Shown here piece by piece: positions 17,474 to 26,644 of a stretch of DNA of 64,000 nt. The stretch is from contig JAUXWZ010000067.1 in the NCBI GenBank assembly GCA_030684835.1, positions 1-64,000 on the forward strand. The letters run 5' to 3'. Within the stretch, counting starts at the first letter, position 1, and each line of letters starts with the position of its first letter. The position numbers and the translations under genes were made by a program. Source of the DNA: Beijerinckiaceae bacterium. GTDB taxonomy: Bacteria > Pseudomonadota > Alphaproteobacteria > Rhizobiales > Beijerinckiaceae. The notes below the pieces were generated by a model that was not told where the DNA came from, did no database searches, and saw only the letters and a list, made by a program, of their open reading frames with translations.

Positions 17474-17974
17474 ATGAACCCATATATTGCTGATATGTTC
17501 TCCACAGTGGCAATAGCTAACACATTCATTGAATCGGCGGCGCGTAGGGGTATTCCCCTTACTCCGTTGAAGCTGATGAAGCTTGTCTATATTGCGCATG
17601 GCTGGTGGCTTGCGCAAAGAGGGTCCCCGCTCATCCCTGACGAGGTGCAAGCTTGGAAATTCGGGCCTGTCATTCCGGCTCTGTACCAACGTACGAAGCA
17701 ATGGGGGCGCGGCGAAATCACGTCGAAGATACCGACGTGGTATTTCGATAGCGGCAATGTTGAACTTCCTCCCGAGGCGGCCCGGTTCGTGGATGCCGTC
17801 CTCGATAGTTACGGTAAATTCGACGGGATCGCGTTGTCGAATTTGACCCACCGACCGGGAACGCCATGGTCACATATGTACCGGGATGGTCTGCTCAACA
17901 AAACGATTCCAAACGACGCTATAAAGAGTCACTATCAAGAGTTGCTGCGAGAGCGCTCTAGTGTCCAACGGTGA
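17474..17974 (+). CDS. Panacea-domain (SocA/GepA-like, DUF4065) protein, candidate antitoxin
   Basis: 166 aa; TPLKLMKLVYIAHGWWLAQRGSPLIPDEVQAWKFGPVIPALYQRTKQWGRGEI...LSNLTHRPGTPW. Confidence 0.85.
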   Translation: MNPYIADMFSTVAIANTFIESAARRGIPLTPLKLMKLVYIAHGWWLAQRGSPLIPDEVQAWKFGPVIPALYQRTKQWGRGEITSKIPTWYFDSGNVELPPEAARFVDAVLDSYGKFDGIALSNLTHRPGTPWSHMYRDGLLNKTIPNDAIKSHYQELLRERSSVQR

Positions 17975-18332
17975 CGAGCCTAAAGCCCCTCCTCCTCCCG
18001 AGGAGTGGGCCAAAAGCGATACTTGGAGCGACGACTATTTCGCTCTCAAAGAAGAAGAAAAATTCCCGAACGAAGCTGAGTTAAAGTCAGCGCACGACCA
18101 CAACAAAATTCGTGTTGTCAAACACTCCGGCATAATCATCGTTGTTATATTGTGGGTTGTGTCTCTGCTTTTCGTATCCAGCTTTGCTTGCTGGATGTGG
18201 CATCAAATTGCCCCGCAAAAGTGGATGTGGATGGCGAAAGAACAGCTAGATCAAATCAAAACGATCATTTTTAGTGGTGCGATTGGCGGGCTGATGACGA
18301 CAGCCGTCCAAAAATACATCATGCGTGATTGA
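17961..18332 (+). CDS. Small two-TM membrane protein, candidate toxin partner of the Panacea protein
   Basis: 123 aa; GTG start overlapping the Panacea gene by 14 bp; TM helices HSGIIIVVILWVVSLLFVSSFACWMW and TIIFSGAIGGLMTTAV. Confidence 0.65.
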   Translation: MSNGDEPKAPPPPEEWAKSDTWSDDYFALKEEEKFPNEAELKSAHDHNKIRVVKHSGIIIVVILWVVSLLFVSSFACWMWHQIAPQKWMWMAKEQLDQIKTIIFSGAIGGLMTTAVQKYIMRD

Positions 18333-18671
18333 CCCACGCCGCCGCGCCTCCAAGGCACCCCCCTTCGCCAGCATGGTCGATCCTTTGAACCCCCGAATTG
18401 CGGATCGGCCTCGCTTCGATTATGTTGGCTTCAGCTTGAGGCGAAAAGCCGGCTGACCGCGGATGTAACGGCAGTTTATTGCAGCGGAGGCCTGCCCACT
18501 TTTGGGCAGGGGTACTACACCATTCCAGCCACCGGGAAGCAGCAGCATCGCTGCTTGGATCTGAACCGCGACGGCTTCATGCTGCTCGCCAAAGGGTTCA
18601 CTGCCCGCAATTTTGCGGCGAGCGACCCCAATGGCCTGCGTCGACAAAATGGTTGAAATCGCCCCTGCGCC

Positions 18672-18788
18672 TTACCTGGTTACGGCCAAGAAGATCATGA
18701 CGGCGAGGCCGATCACCATGACGGCGATGGCACCGAGCACAATGCCGGCTAAAATGTAGTCTTTGCGGCCAAAGGTGACGAACCCCAT
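18672..18788 (-). CDS. 38-aa single-TM peptide (MGFVTFGRKDYILAGIVLGAIAVMVIGLAVMIFLAVTR)
   Basis: Hand translation; ATG to TAA; one hydrophobic helix; below the ORF-track length cut-off. Confidence 0.45.
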   Translation of the reverse strand: MGFVTFGRKDYILAGIVLGAIAVMVIGLAVMIFLAVTR

Positions 18789-18991
18789 CGATCAGTTCCC
18801 ACGGCTGACTTCGGTGCTGCTCCAACGCGGCGCTCGTCAGCATGATCCTTCTCAGCGCGCCCCCGCTCGCCCGATAATCGCGCGATTATGCCGTCAATCT
18901 CGTCGAGCAGCGCGCGGAGGGCGTCACTGTCAGCCGCGGATGGAGCAGGCGAGCCCTTATCCCGCTCCTTCTTTTGCTGCTCACCGGTCAT
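18749..18991 (-). CDS. Hypothetical protein
   Basis: 80 aa; 4-bp overlap with the upstream gene. Confidence 0.45.
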   Translation of the reverse strand: MTGEQQKKERDKGSPAPSAADSDALRALLDEIDGIIARLSGERGRAEKDHADERRVGAAPKSAVGTDRWGSSPLAAKTTF

Positions 18992-19362
18992 TTGGTTGCC
19001 TTCGGCTTGGCGCCGTTGCGCGCTTTCAAGGATCGCAGCTTGGTTTCGGCGAGACCGCGCCGCAGCGTCGCCATGCCCTGCGCTGCAGAAGGCTCGCCCT
19101 CGAGTGGGTTGTTCGCGATCGTGCGCTTTGTCCGCGCGATCTTTTGATCAAGGCTCTCTGGCGGACGCTGGGTGCCGAGCGCGCTTTCCAGAAGCCGCCT
19201 GATCGCCTCGGAACGCGTAGGGCACGGCTCCGGGTGCGCGGCAATCCAAGCGTCGAGCGAGCGTGCCTGAGCCGCAGGGAGCCGCAGCCCTATTGAGACG
19301 GGATCATCCAATGTCTTTGGACGCCCCCTGATTTTTGTTTCACGAATATCTTGACGGTTCAT
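18988..19362 (-). CDS. Ribbon-helix-helix-like hypothetical protein
   Basis: 124 aa; DDPVSIGLRLPAAQARSLDAWIAAHPEPCPTRSEAIRRLLESAL. Confidence 0.6.
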   Translation of the reverse strand: MNRQDIRETKIRGRPKTLDDPVSIGLRLPAAQARSLDAWIAAHPEPCPTRSEAIRRLLESALGTQRPPESLDQKIARTKRTIANNPLEGEPSAAQGMATLRRGLAETKLRSLKARNGAKPKATK

Positions 19363-19450
19363 AATTTATGTGTAACAAAACTTGCGAGCCGGGGCAAGAG
19401 TATCAGTCTCGCCACCGGCCCTAACCACAGCGAACGATAGGAGATTCGCA

Positions 19451-20335
19451 ATGGCTGATCGTGCGCATAGCACGGGCGACGACGCGCGCCCAGTTGATCC
19501 CGACACCTTATTCCCCGGAGCCTTCCAGCGCTGGTTTTGCGCGAAATGGCAGGCGAACATGTCACTCGCCTCCTATCACTGGGCCTCCTCAAATGCGGTG
19601 AGCGATCATGGCGGCGCAAAGGATACGCCGGAGTCGGAGGGGCATATCAGCGACGCCAACGCGGCGGCTGCGGAGGCCGAGGAATTGCTCGCCCGCATTG
19701 AAGGCATGCGACCCGAGGACGCCCTTGTGGCGCATGAGATGCTCGGCGTTGCCGACGAAATCCTGGTTCAGCGCCAACGCGATCCTGAAGCCCGGCTCGG
19801 CAAGGGCGATGTGCTGGCCATCATTCGGAACGTGCGCGACGAGCTGGGCTATCTCGGGATATTTCCCCTCGGCCAGCGTGGGCTCGAACTGTCGCTCGAA
19901 GTCCAGAGGCGCGAGGATGCTGATTCCGGCTCCGGCCATGCCGATCGGGATATCATGGATCTTTGCGCGAGGGCCGAGGAAGCCCGGCTTCAGCGCGAAG
20001 CTGCCGAGCAACGGCACGAAGAGGCGAACGAGCGGGGGATAGATAGCCACGCGGCAAGGGCTCAGGTCGAGGCGCTGAACAAGGAAGCGCAACGCCTGTA
20101 CAACGTGGCTGCAGGACTGCGGGAAAAGCTCATGTTCACGCGGCCGCGCACCATGGAAGGCGTCGTCGCCAAAGCCCGTGTCGCGGCGGCTAACTACGGG
20201 GGAGTCGACTTCCTCGACGGCGCGGTGCGGCGCCTGCTTGCGGACGATGATTTCAGCGAAGCCTTGTGCATGTCCGTCGTCGCCGACATCGCCGCCCTGG
20301 ACGCTGCGGAGACCGAAGCCCAAGCGGATGGCTGA
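19451..20335 (+). CDS. Hypothetical coiled-coil protein next to attR
   Basis: 294 aa from ATG 19451. Confidence 0.55.
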   Translation: MADRAHSTGDDARPVDPDTLFPGAFQRWFCAKWQANMSLASYHWASSNAVSDHGGAKDTPESEGHISDANAAAAEAEELLARIEGMRPEDALVAHEMLGVADEILVQRQRDPEARLGKGDVLAIIRNVRDELGYLGIFPLGQRGLELSLEVQRREDADSGSGHADRDIMDLCARAEEARLQREAAEQRHEEANERGIDSHAARAQVEALNKEAQRLYNVAAGLREKLMFTRPRTMEGVVAKARVAAANYGGVDFLDGAVRRLLADDDFSEALCMSVVADIAALDAAETEAQADG

Positions 20336-20406
20336 GGCTGTTACCCGTGCCGTTACCCGGAACTCACAAAGGACCTTGGCTATGATCGCTAAGTCATTGA
20401 AAGATT

Positions 20407-20454
20407 TGGTACCACCTCCCGGGCTCGAACCGGGGACCCCCAGATCCACAATCT
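20407..20454. repeat. attR: 48-bp direct repeat
   Basis: Identical to 3546..3593. Confidence 0.95.
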
Positions 20455-20483
20455 GGTGCTCTAACCAACTGAGCTAAGGCGGC
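20407..20483 (-). tRNA. tRNA-His (anticodon GTG)
   Basis: Cloverleaf: GCCGCCT acceptor strand pairs with AGGTGGT, anticodon stem CCAGA/TCTGG with loop TTGTGGA, T-arm GGTTCGAGCC, encoded CCA. Confidence 0.95.
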
Positions 20484-20611
20484 CTGCAAAGAAGGGCGGA
20501 ACCTAGTTTGCCCGCCGCCAGATTGCAAGCTCCGAGGCAACGAGATTTTCAGTTTCGCGAAAGGGGCCGCACGCACGCCGGGCAGCCCGGCGCGCAATAC
20601 GCAGTGTTTAC

Positions 20612-21112
20612 TCAGGCGGCCGTGCCGAAGGTTTTGGAAAAAGTTTTGTTGATCGGCGCGAAAGATCGGGCAGAGACTTCCTCCGCGAGCTTGGCAAACT
20701 CACGCGTTTGCGCGCTCATGGCCTCGAACTGCTTGCCCATGAACTCGGTTTGAATCGCGATCACGTCAGGCAATGTCTTGGCCTTCGCCAATGCGGCGAA
20801 ATAATCGAGCGCTGCATCGGTCGACACCTTCATGACGTCAAAAGCCATCATGTTGAAGTCGCTGACGCCGGAACTGGCGGCGGCGGCCGAAGCCTTAAGC
20901 CCTGACTGGGCCTCTTCTGCGGACTCCTGGACGCGGTCAAAGGACACCTGGGCTTTGTCAAGCGACTGTTCAACCGACTGGCCAATGGCTTCGCCAGCGC
21001 GTTCGGCCTCGGTCGTCATCGTCTGCGCGATCTCGATCGGAGCGTTGGCGTCGATGTAAGGTACGGGCGCATCTGAGAGAGAATCCTGCGCCGTTTGTTT
21101 ACTGTCGCTCAT
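20612..21112 (-). CDS. Phasin family protein
   Basis: 166 aa; FNMMAFDVMKVSTDAALDYFAALAKAKTLPDVIAIQTEFMGKQFEAMSAQTREFAKLAEEVS. Confidence 0.9.
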   Translation of the reverse strand: MSDSKQTAQDSLSDAPVPYIDANAPIEIAQTMTTEAERAGEAIGQSVEQSLDKAQVSFDRVQESAEEAQSGLKASAAAASSGVSDFNMMAFDVMKVSTDAALDYFAALAKAKTLPDVIAIQTEFMGKQFEAMSAQTREFAKLAEEVSARSFAPINKTFSKTFGTAA

Positions 21113-21147
21113 TTGAGAGCCCTTTCCTCTTTAGATGGGTCGAGCGC

Positions 21148-21504
21148 CTACTTTTTGGCGCCGGTCACTTTCTGAACCACTTCGCCCATTTCGCGGGTCT
21201 GATGCTGAACAGCCTCCATCTGCTGCTTCAGGTACTCGGCCTGGAGCGACAGAACTTCCTGGATGTCTTTGGCGTGGACGAGCTTTTGGGCGAGATCGAA
21301 AGCAGCATTGACATTGGTTTCGGCAAACGAGACGGCCTTGGAGCTAAAGTCTTTCATGCCAACGCCTGCGGGCGGTTCAATGCTCTCGGTTGTCTTTTGG
21401 ACAGCGCCCATAAACCCTTCGAAGGCCTTGCGGGCCTGAGCGACGCTGCGCTCTGCCAATTCGCGCATTTCTGCCGGGATCTGCGGCTGGGTGAAGTCGG
21501 CCAT
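21148..21504 (-). CDS. Phasin
   Basis: 118 aa; AFDLAQKLVHAKDIQEVLSLQAEYLKQQMEAVQHQTREMGEVVQKVT. Confidence 0.9.
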   Translation of the reverse strand: MADFTQPQIPAEMRELAERSVAQARKAFEGFMGAVQKTTESIEPPAGVGMKDFSSKAVSFAETNVNAAFDLAQKLVHAKDIQEVLSLQAEYLKQQMEAVQHQTREMGEVVQKVTGAKK

Positions 21505-21592
21505 GATGAAGTCCTCCGGTTATGTTCGCTCATGAAGAATGAATTGGACGAACCATTGTTCGCCTACATCTATTATATAGGAGTATTTTTGC

Positions 21593-21633
21593 TGCAATGC
21601 AACATAATGGGCCAGATTTTTTGCAGTGCACAA
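21593..21633. promoter_or_regulatory. Two TGCANTGCA-type dyads upstream of the phasin genes (candidate PhaR sites)
   Basis: TGCAATGCAACA at 21593 and TGCAGTGCACAA at 21622; minus-strand TATAAT -10 at about 21572..21577. Confidence 0.4.
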
Positions 21634-21766
21634 TGACCATTAATTATGAATCCGACCTCCTGGGGGCAAAGTGAAACCGGTCAATGGACCGTGCGTAATT
21701 GACAGGTTAATGATCAGTTAAGCGCAGTTGGCTGAACCAGGCCGGTGCAAGGGAACCCCGCGAGCA

Positions 21767-24700
21767 ATGACGCAGGCTATAAACGACCCGAACGCCATCG
21801 CTGCAGCGCTCGCCGATCCGGCGTTTTCTGCCCTTGCGAACGGCCCGGTGCTAGTTGCTGGCGGCGCGCCTGTGCGGATCTTGCACGCGAGCGAACCTTT
21901 GCTGGCATTGTTTGGCGCGCACGATCCGGACGCGCTCAACAAGCGGATTTTTGAAGGTTCCGAACCGGGCGCCCGGCGCTTGGCAGAACTTGTCGCCAAC
22001 TTGCCGCAGGGGCAGCCCAGGCTTGAGCGGTTACGGTTTTACGTCGGCGGCGTCTCCGAGGCGATCACCTTTCAGTGCAGGCAAGTGGCTGGCGTACCCA
22101 ATATGTTCGTCGCTGCCGCCCTTGGCGTGCGGCCGTCGCTTTTGACCCGCCCGGCGACGCGGGCCGCTTCGCTGGCGGCAGATGCGCCGGCCACAATAGC
22201 CACGCTCGAGGCCGCGCCGACTGAAACCGCCGCGCCAGCGCAAACGCCGACGCCAGAACTTCCCGCTCCTCGTGCGCCCGAAGCGCGGCAGACAGGCAGC
22301 GTGCGCTTCTTGTGGAAGAGCGACGCCGAGGTTCGTTTCACGAGTTTTGACCGCACGGGCAGCAATGCGCTTGGCGTGGAGCCGGACGTGCTGATCGGGC
22401 GCAGCGTTCTCGAGCTCGCTGGTTTGCCAGGATTTGATCCAGACGGGCGCCTCTGCGCCGCTCTCATGCGGCGTGAGACTTGGAGCGGCATTGAGGTGAA
22501 CTGGCCGATGGGCGACGGCGACGAAGCCGCTCCTGTCGTGATGGGCGCGCTGCCGACCTTCGACCGCGAGCGAGTGTTCACAGGATACAGCGGGTTCGGG
22601 GTCGTTCACCTCGACCGCGTGATGAAACGTGTGCTGCCGTCAAATGACGCGCTGGCGGCGGACATTGCAGAAGAGACCGCGCCGCAAGAGTCCTTTGACG
22701 ACGAGCCGACCCAGATCGCCGAGGTTGCATTGGCGTCCGCGGGCGAAATGGCAGCTGTGGCCATGATGGAGCCCGACGCTGACGCGCCCTCCGACGCTGA
22801 GATGGCGCCCGAGGCTGACATGGCCGCCGACGCTGACATGGCCAAAATCGCGGCGCAAATTGAAGAGCCATCGCTGTTTGATGCGCTCGAAGCCGAGGAT
22901 GGCGCCCCCGGGTCAACGCTGGAACGCGACGCAGATCTCAACGGCGACCACATTGCCGATTCGCAGGTTGAGCGAGCTTTCCCTCCGCTGGAGTTTGGTT
23001 CGCGCCCCGCGGCGCCTGCCGTAGCCGCCTTCACGTCGCAAAATGTTGTGCCGCTGAATGCTTGGAAGACCGGCGGCAGCCAACCCAACGGGCAGGCGCC
23101 TGCCAACGTCGTCACACAGATCACCTCGCAACCCGCTGCGAGCCAGACGCCAATGGCCACCGCAGGCGAAGCGAAAGAGGTCACGTCAAAAGACGAGTTT
23201 CAAAGCCGCGAAGGCGAGGAAGAGGAACTCGTTCGGCTCACGCCAACTGAACGTCACGCATTCCGCGAGATTGCGCGTGCGCTGGGCGCCCGCATTGAGG
23301 ATGCTGAAAAACGCCGTGTGAGCCGCGACGAACGCGAAACCGACCAGCGCAGGAGCGAGCCTGCGCGCACGCCCCTGCACACCGAAGCCGAGCGCAGCGC
23401 GCGCAGCGTCGACCGCGCCATTGATCGCGCTCCAGTCATAACAGCGCAAAGCTCCTCGCAGGACGTGGCGAGCCGGCGACTGCTCGACCGCATCGACGCG
23501 GCGCTGATGGTGTGCCGCGAAGGCGAGGCCGTTTTCCTCAACAAGCCGCTGCTCGAAACGCTTGGCTACGACAGCTTTGCGGACTTTATTTCGGCCGGTG
23601 GCGTGACGCGCATGTTCCGTGGTCGCGCACCAGACGCAGCGAACGGCGGCGGAGCCGTTCCGGTGGTGCGCCGCGATGGCGAGATCGTCGCGCTCGAAGG
23701 CAAGCTGACCACCATTGAATGGGATGGCGCGCCCGCGATGCTGACCACGTTCCGGCGCCCGGCAGATACGGAGCTGACGACGCGCTTTCGCGCCCTTGAG
23801 CTTGATTTGCGCGCGCGAGAGGCGGAAGGGCGCGAACTGCACGCGATTCTCGACACCGCAACCGACGGCGTCGCGATCCTTGATGCAGACGGAAGGATTC
23901 TGGGCCTGAACCGCTCGGCGGAGGCGTTGTTCGGTTACGAGCAGAACGAAGTCGCCGGCGAGTCCTTCACGATCCTGTTCGCGACGGAAAGCCATCCCGC
24001 CGCGATTGATTATCTCAGCGGGCTGAAGACCAACGGCGTGCGCAGCGTGCTTAACGACGGCCGCGAAGTCATGGGCCGAGCCCGCCAGGGCGGCGTGATC
24101 CCGGTCTTTATGACGATTGGCCGCATTGGCGTGGAGCCGGCCTCGAAATTCTGTCTGGTCATGCGCGACATGACGCAGTGGAAGAACGCCGAGCGCGACC
24201 TGAAGGACGCTCGCCGCACCGCTGAAGAAGCAAGCGCGCTGAAATCTGATTTTCTGGCGAAGATCAGTCACGAAATCCGCACGCCGTTGAACGCCATCAT
24301 CGGCTTCACCGAAGTCATCCTCGAAGAGCGCTTCGGCCCCATCGGCAATGACCGCTACAAGGATTATCTCAAGGACATTCACGCATCAGGCGCGCTTGTT
24401 ATGAGTCTCGTCAACGACCTGCTGGATCTCTCTAAAATCGAGGCAGGCAAGCTTGAATTGAATTTTGGCAGCGTAGACGCCAATCGCGTGATCAACGAAT
24501 GCGTCTCCATGATGCAGGCGCAGGCGATCCGTGAACGGGTCATCATCCGCCTGTCGCTCGCGCCTCACTTCCCCAACATCGTCGCGGATGAGCGCGCGCT
24601 GCGGCAGATCGTCCTCAATCTCCTGTCGAACGCGGTGAAGTTCAACCAACCGGGTGGACAAGTTATCGTCTCCACAGCGTTAACCGATGCGGGAGCAGCC

Positions 24701-24934
24701 GTGTTGCGCGTGCGCGATAACGGCGTCGGCATGACGGATAAAGAGGTCGAGATTGCGCTTGAGCCATTCAGGCAAATCCAGACGTCGCGACACACAACTG
24801 GCACCGGCCTTGGTCTGCCGCTGACGAAAGCGCTTGTGGAAGCCAATCGCGCCGCGTTCACCATCCGCAGCCGGAAGGACGAAGGCACGCTTGTTGAGGT
24901 CTCTTTTCCCTCGACCCGCGTTCTGGCCGAGTGA
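21767..24934 (+). CDS. PAS domain-containing sensor histidine kinase (PdhS-like)
   Basis: About 1055 aa; PAS ILDTATDGVAILDADGRILGLNRSAEALFGYEQNEV; H-box KISHEIRTPLNAIIGF; N-box LLSNAVKFNQPGG; G-box TGTGLGLPL. Confidence 0.9.
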   Translation: MTQAINDPNAIAAALADPAFSALANGPVLVAGGAPVRILHASEPLLALFGAHDPDALNKRIFEGSEPGARRLAELVANLPQGQPRLERLRFYVGGVSEAITFQCRQVAGVPNMFVAAALGVRPSLLTRPATRAASLAADAPATIATLEAAPTETAAPAQTPTPELPAPRAPEARQTGSVRFLWKSDAEVRFTSFDRTGSNALGVEPDVLIGRSVLELAGLPGFDPDGRLCAALMRRETWSGIEVNWPMGDGDEAAPVVMGALPTFDRERVFTGYSGFGVVHLDRVMKRVLPSNDALAADIAEETAPQESFDDEPTQIAEVALASAGEMAAVAMMEPDADAPSDAEMAPEADMAADADMAKIAAQIEEPSLFDALEAEDGAPGSTLERDADLNGDHIADSQVERAFPPLEFGSRPAAPAVAAFTSQNVVPLNAWKTGGSQPNGQAPANVVTQITSQPAASQTPMATAGEAKEVTSKDEFQSREGEEEELVRLTPTERHAFREIARALGARIEDAEKRRVSRDERETDQRRSEPARTPLHTEAERSARSVDRAIDRAPVITAQSSSQDVASRRLLDRIDAALMVCREGEAVFLNKPLLETLGYDSFADFISAGGVTRMFRGRAPDAANGGGAVPVVRRDGEIVALEGKLTTIEWDGAPAMLTTFRRPADTELTTRFRALELDLRAREAEGRELHAILDTATDGVAILDADGRILGLNRSAEALFGYEQNEVAGESFTILFATESHPAAIDYLSGLKTNGVRSVLNDGREVMGRARQGGVIPVFMTIGRIGVEPASKFCLVMRDMTQWKNAERDLKDARRTAEEASALKSDFLAKISHEIRTPLNAIIGFTEVILEERFGPIGNDRYKDYLKDIHASGALVMSLVNDLLDLSKIEAGKLELNFGSVDANRVINECVSMMQAQAIRERVIIRLSLAPHFPNIVADERALRQIVLNLLSNAVKFNQPGGQVIVSTALTDAGAAVLRVRDNGVGMTDKEVEIALEPFRQIQTSRHTTGTGLGLPLTKALVEANRAAFTIRSRKDEGTLVEVSFPSTRVLAE

Positions 24935-26482
24935 TCAGCCGATCAACTCCGCTTTGCCCTGCCCGCGCCGCACGCGCAATTGCGCAAGCGTGCCAAGAGG
25001 CGGCTGCGTCTGCGCGCGCGCATCAACCGTGCGCAAAGTAATCCGCGTCTCTTCCGGCGTAACATGCACGAGGCCGTAGCCACGGTGCTCGGCGTTCGCG
25101 ATCTTGCAATGAGGATTGATCGCGCGATCCCGATCCATCGCTTTCTGCGAACGGCCCGCCAACGAAGATATGCTCGTGCCGGTGAATTCCGCAGCGACGA
25201 CGGGCGACGAGACATCGAACTGGTCCGCGTGAACATCCGCCACCCAGTTGCGATGAATGTCGCCCCCCACGATCAGCGTGCGCCGGGGCGCGTGTCGTTC
25301 GATCATCGCGATGACACGCTTGCGCGCGTCAGGATACCCATCCCAACGATCGGCGGAACTGCGATGCGCCTCGCCCCGAGGATAAGCGTCAGTCGTGAAG
25401 CGCGTTTGCTGGCCGATGATGTTCCAGGCGGCGTCCGAGCCTTGTTGAAGACCTTCATCAAGCCAACGCTCCTGCACGGCGCCGAGCATCTGGCGCGTTG
25501 AAGCTTCGTCAGCAACACAGGCCGCCGCGTTGTCTTTCCTGTTAGGCGCGCAAAGCGGCGGCGTGCGATACTGACGCGCATCAAGCAGGTGAAGCCGCGC
25601 AAGGCTCCCGAAGTCGAGGCGGTCGTAAATACGCAACCGCGCGTCCCGCTTAAGGCCTTCAAGCGCGCCAATCATTGTGCGGGCGCGCAGCGGCATGTGT
25701 TCGTAATAGGCGCGATAGCCCGCCACGCGCAGCGTCTGGAAGTCAGGGTCGGCAACGTCGGAGAGGTCGCCGGTGTAATTGTTCTGAACCTCGTGATCGT
25801 CCCATGTAACAAGCCACGGACAAACCCTGTGCATCTCCTGAAGCAACGGATCGCTACGATAGCCGGCGTAGAGATCGCGATAATCCTCCAGCGACCGGGC
25901 GTTGCGAACGGGATGCGGCCGCACCGCATTTTTCGCATTGGCGCGCCGCTCGTAAATGTAGTCTCCCAGAAAGAGAACGAAGTCCGGCTCCTCGCGCGCC
26001 ATATGCGCATAGGCCCAGTATTGCCCGACATCGAACCGCTGGCATGAGGCGTAAGCGAACCGCATATTGGATGTGGCGACGCCGTGCGCTGGAACGGTTC
26101 TTGTGCGCCCGCGAGGACTCGCCGCCCCCATCGTGGCAAATTCATATTCATACCAGCGGTCTGGCTTCATGCCTGTCACTTCGACATGAATCGTGTAGCC
26201 AAACTCTGCGGGCGCTTCCTGTTCGCCAGAGGCGATGGGCGTCGCGGCGCCTTCCTCGAACACTTTCCACGCCACGTTAGCAGCGCCGCGCAGGCCTTGC
26301 GCCGCCAATCGCGTCCACAGCACAAAACCATCCGACGAGGGCGAACCACTAGCGACGCCAAGGGGAAATCGATCGCCCGCAGGCGTAGCGAACACCCGAC
26401 GCGCGCCAAAGCCTGAAGCGCCGAGGCTTGTAACGCCAAGGCCAGCAAACATTTTGAGAAGTTGACGGCGCTCGACGCTCAT
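24935..26482 (-). CDS. Alkaline phosphatase D family protein (PhoD-like), Tat-exported
   Basis: 515 aa; RRQLLKMFAG twin-Arg leader; FLGDYIYE, TWDDHEVQNNYTGD, GGDIHRNWVADV. Confidence 0.9.
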   Translation of the reverse strand: MSVERRQLLKMFAGLGVTSLGASGFGARRVFATPAGDRFPLGVASGSPSSDGFVLWTRLAAQGLRGAANVAWKVFEEGAATPIASGEQEAPAEFGYTIHVEVTGMKPDRWYEYEFATMGAASPRGRTRTVPAHGVATSNMRFAYASCQRFDVGQYWAYAHMAREEPDFVLFLGDYIYERRANAKNAVRPHPVRNARSLEDYRDLYAGYRSDPLLQEMHRVCPWLVTWDDHEVQNNYTGDLSDVADPDFQTLRVAGYRAYYEHMPLRARTMIGALEGLKRDARLRIYDRLDFGSLARLHLLDARQYRTPPLCAPNRKDNAAACVADEASTRQMLGAVQERWLDEGLQQGSDAAWNIIGQQTRFTTDAYPRGEAHRSSADRWDGYPDARKRVIAMIERHAPRRTLIVGGDIHRNWVADVHADQFDVSSPVVAAEFTGTSISSLAGRSQKAMDRDRAINPHCKIANAEHRGYGLVHVTPEETRITLRTVDARAQTQPPLGTLAQLRVRRGQGKAELIG

Positions 26483-26644
26483 TGCGCGACCTCAAGGCGA
26501 AGCAGAGGGAGCAAGCTTATCATTAATGCTGCCTGAGTCGAAGTTGACGGGTCAGGGCAAGCGCCCCAAGCTTTCCGGCCGACTCCCGCCGCCAGGCGTG
26601 CCTTCACTGCTCAAGTCGCAACATCGTAGACGGGAACCTACGTC

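Larger units (their letters stand above)
3546..20454. mobile_element. 16.9-kb integrative element at tRNA-His (phage-satellite-like or reduced prophage)
   Basis: Exact 48-bp direct repeats at both ends, integrase just inside the left end, AlpA-like gene, initiator with iterons, tail genes, small terminase. Confidence 0.9.

Noticed and set aside
23186-24382. 398-aa minus-strand ORF
   Set aside because: Antisense to the histidine kinase catalytic and PAS region; no family motifs.
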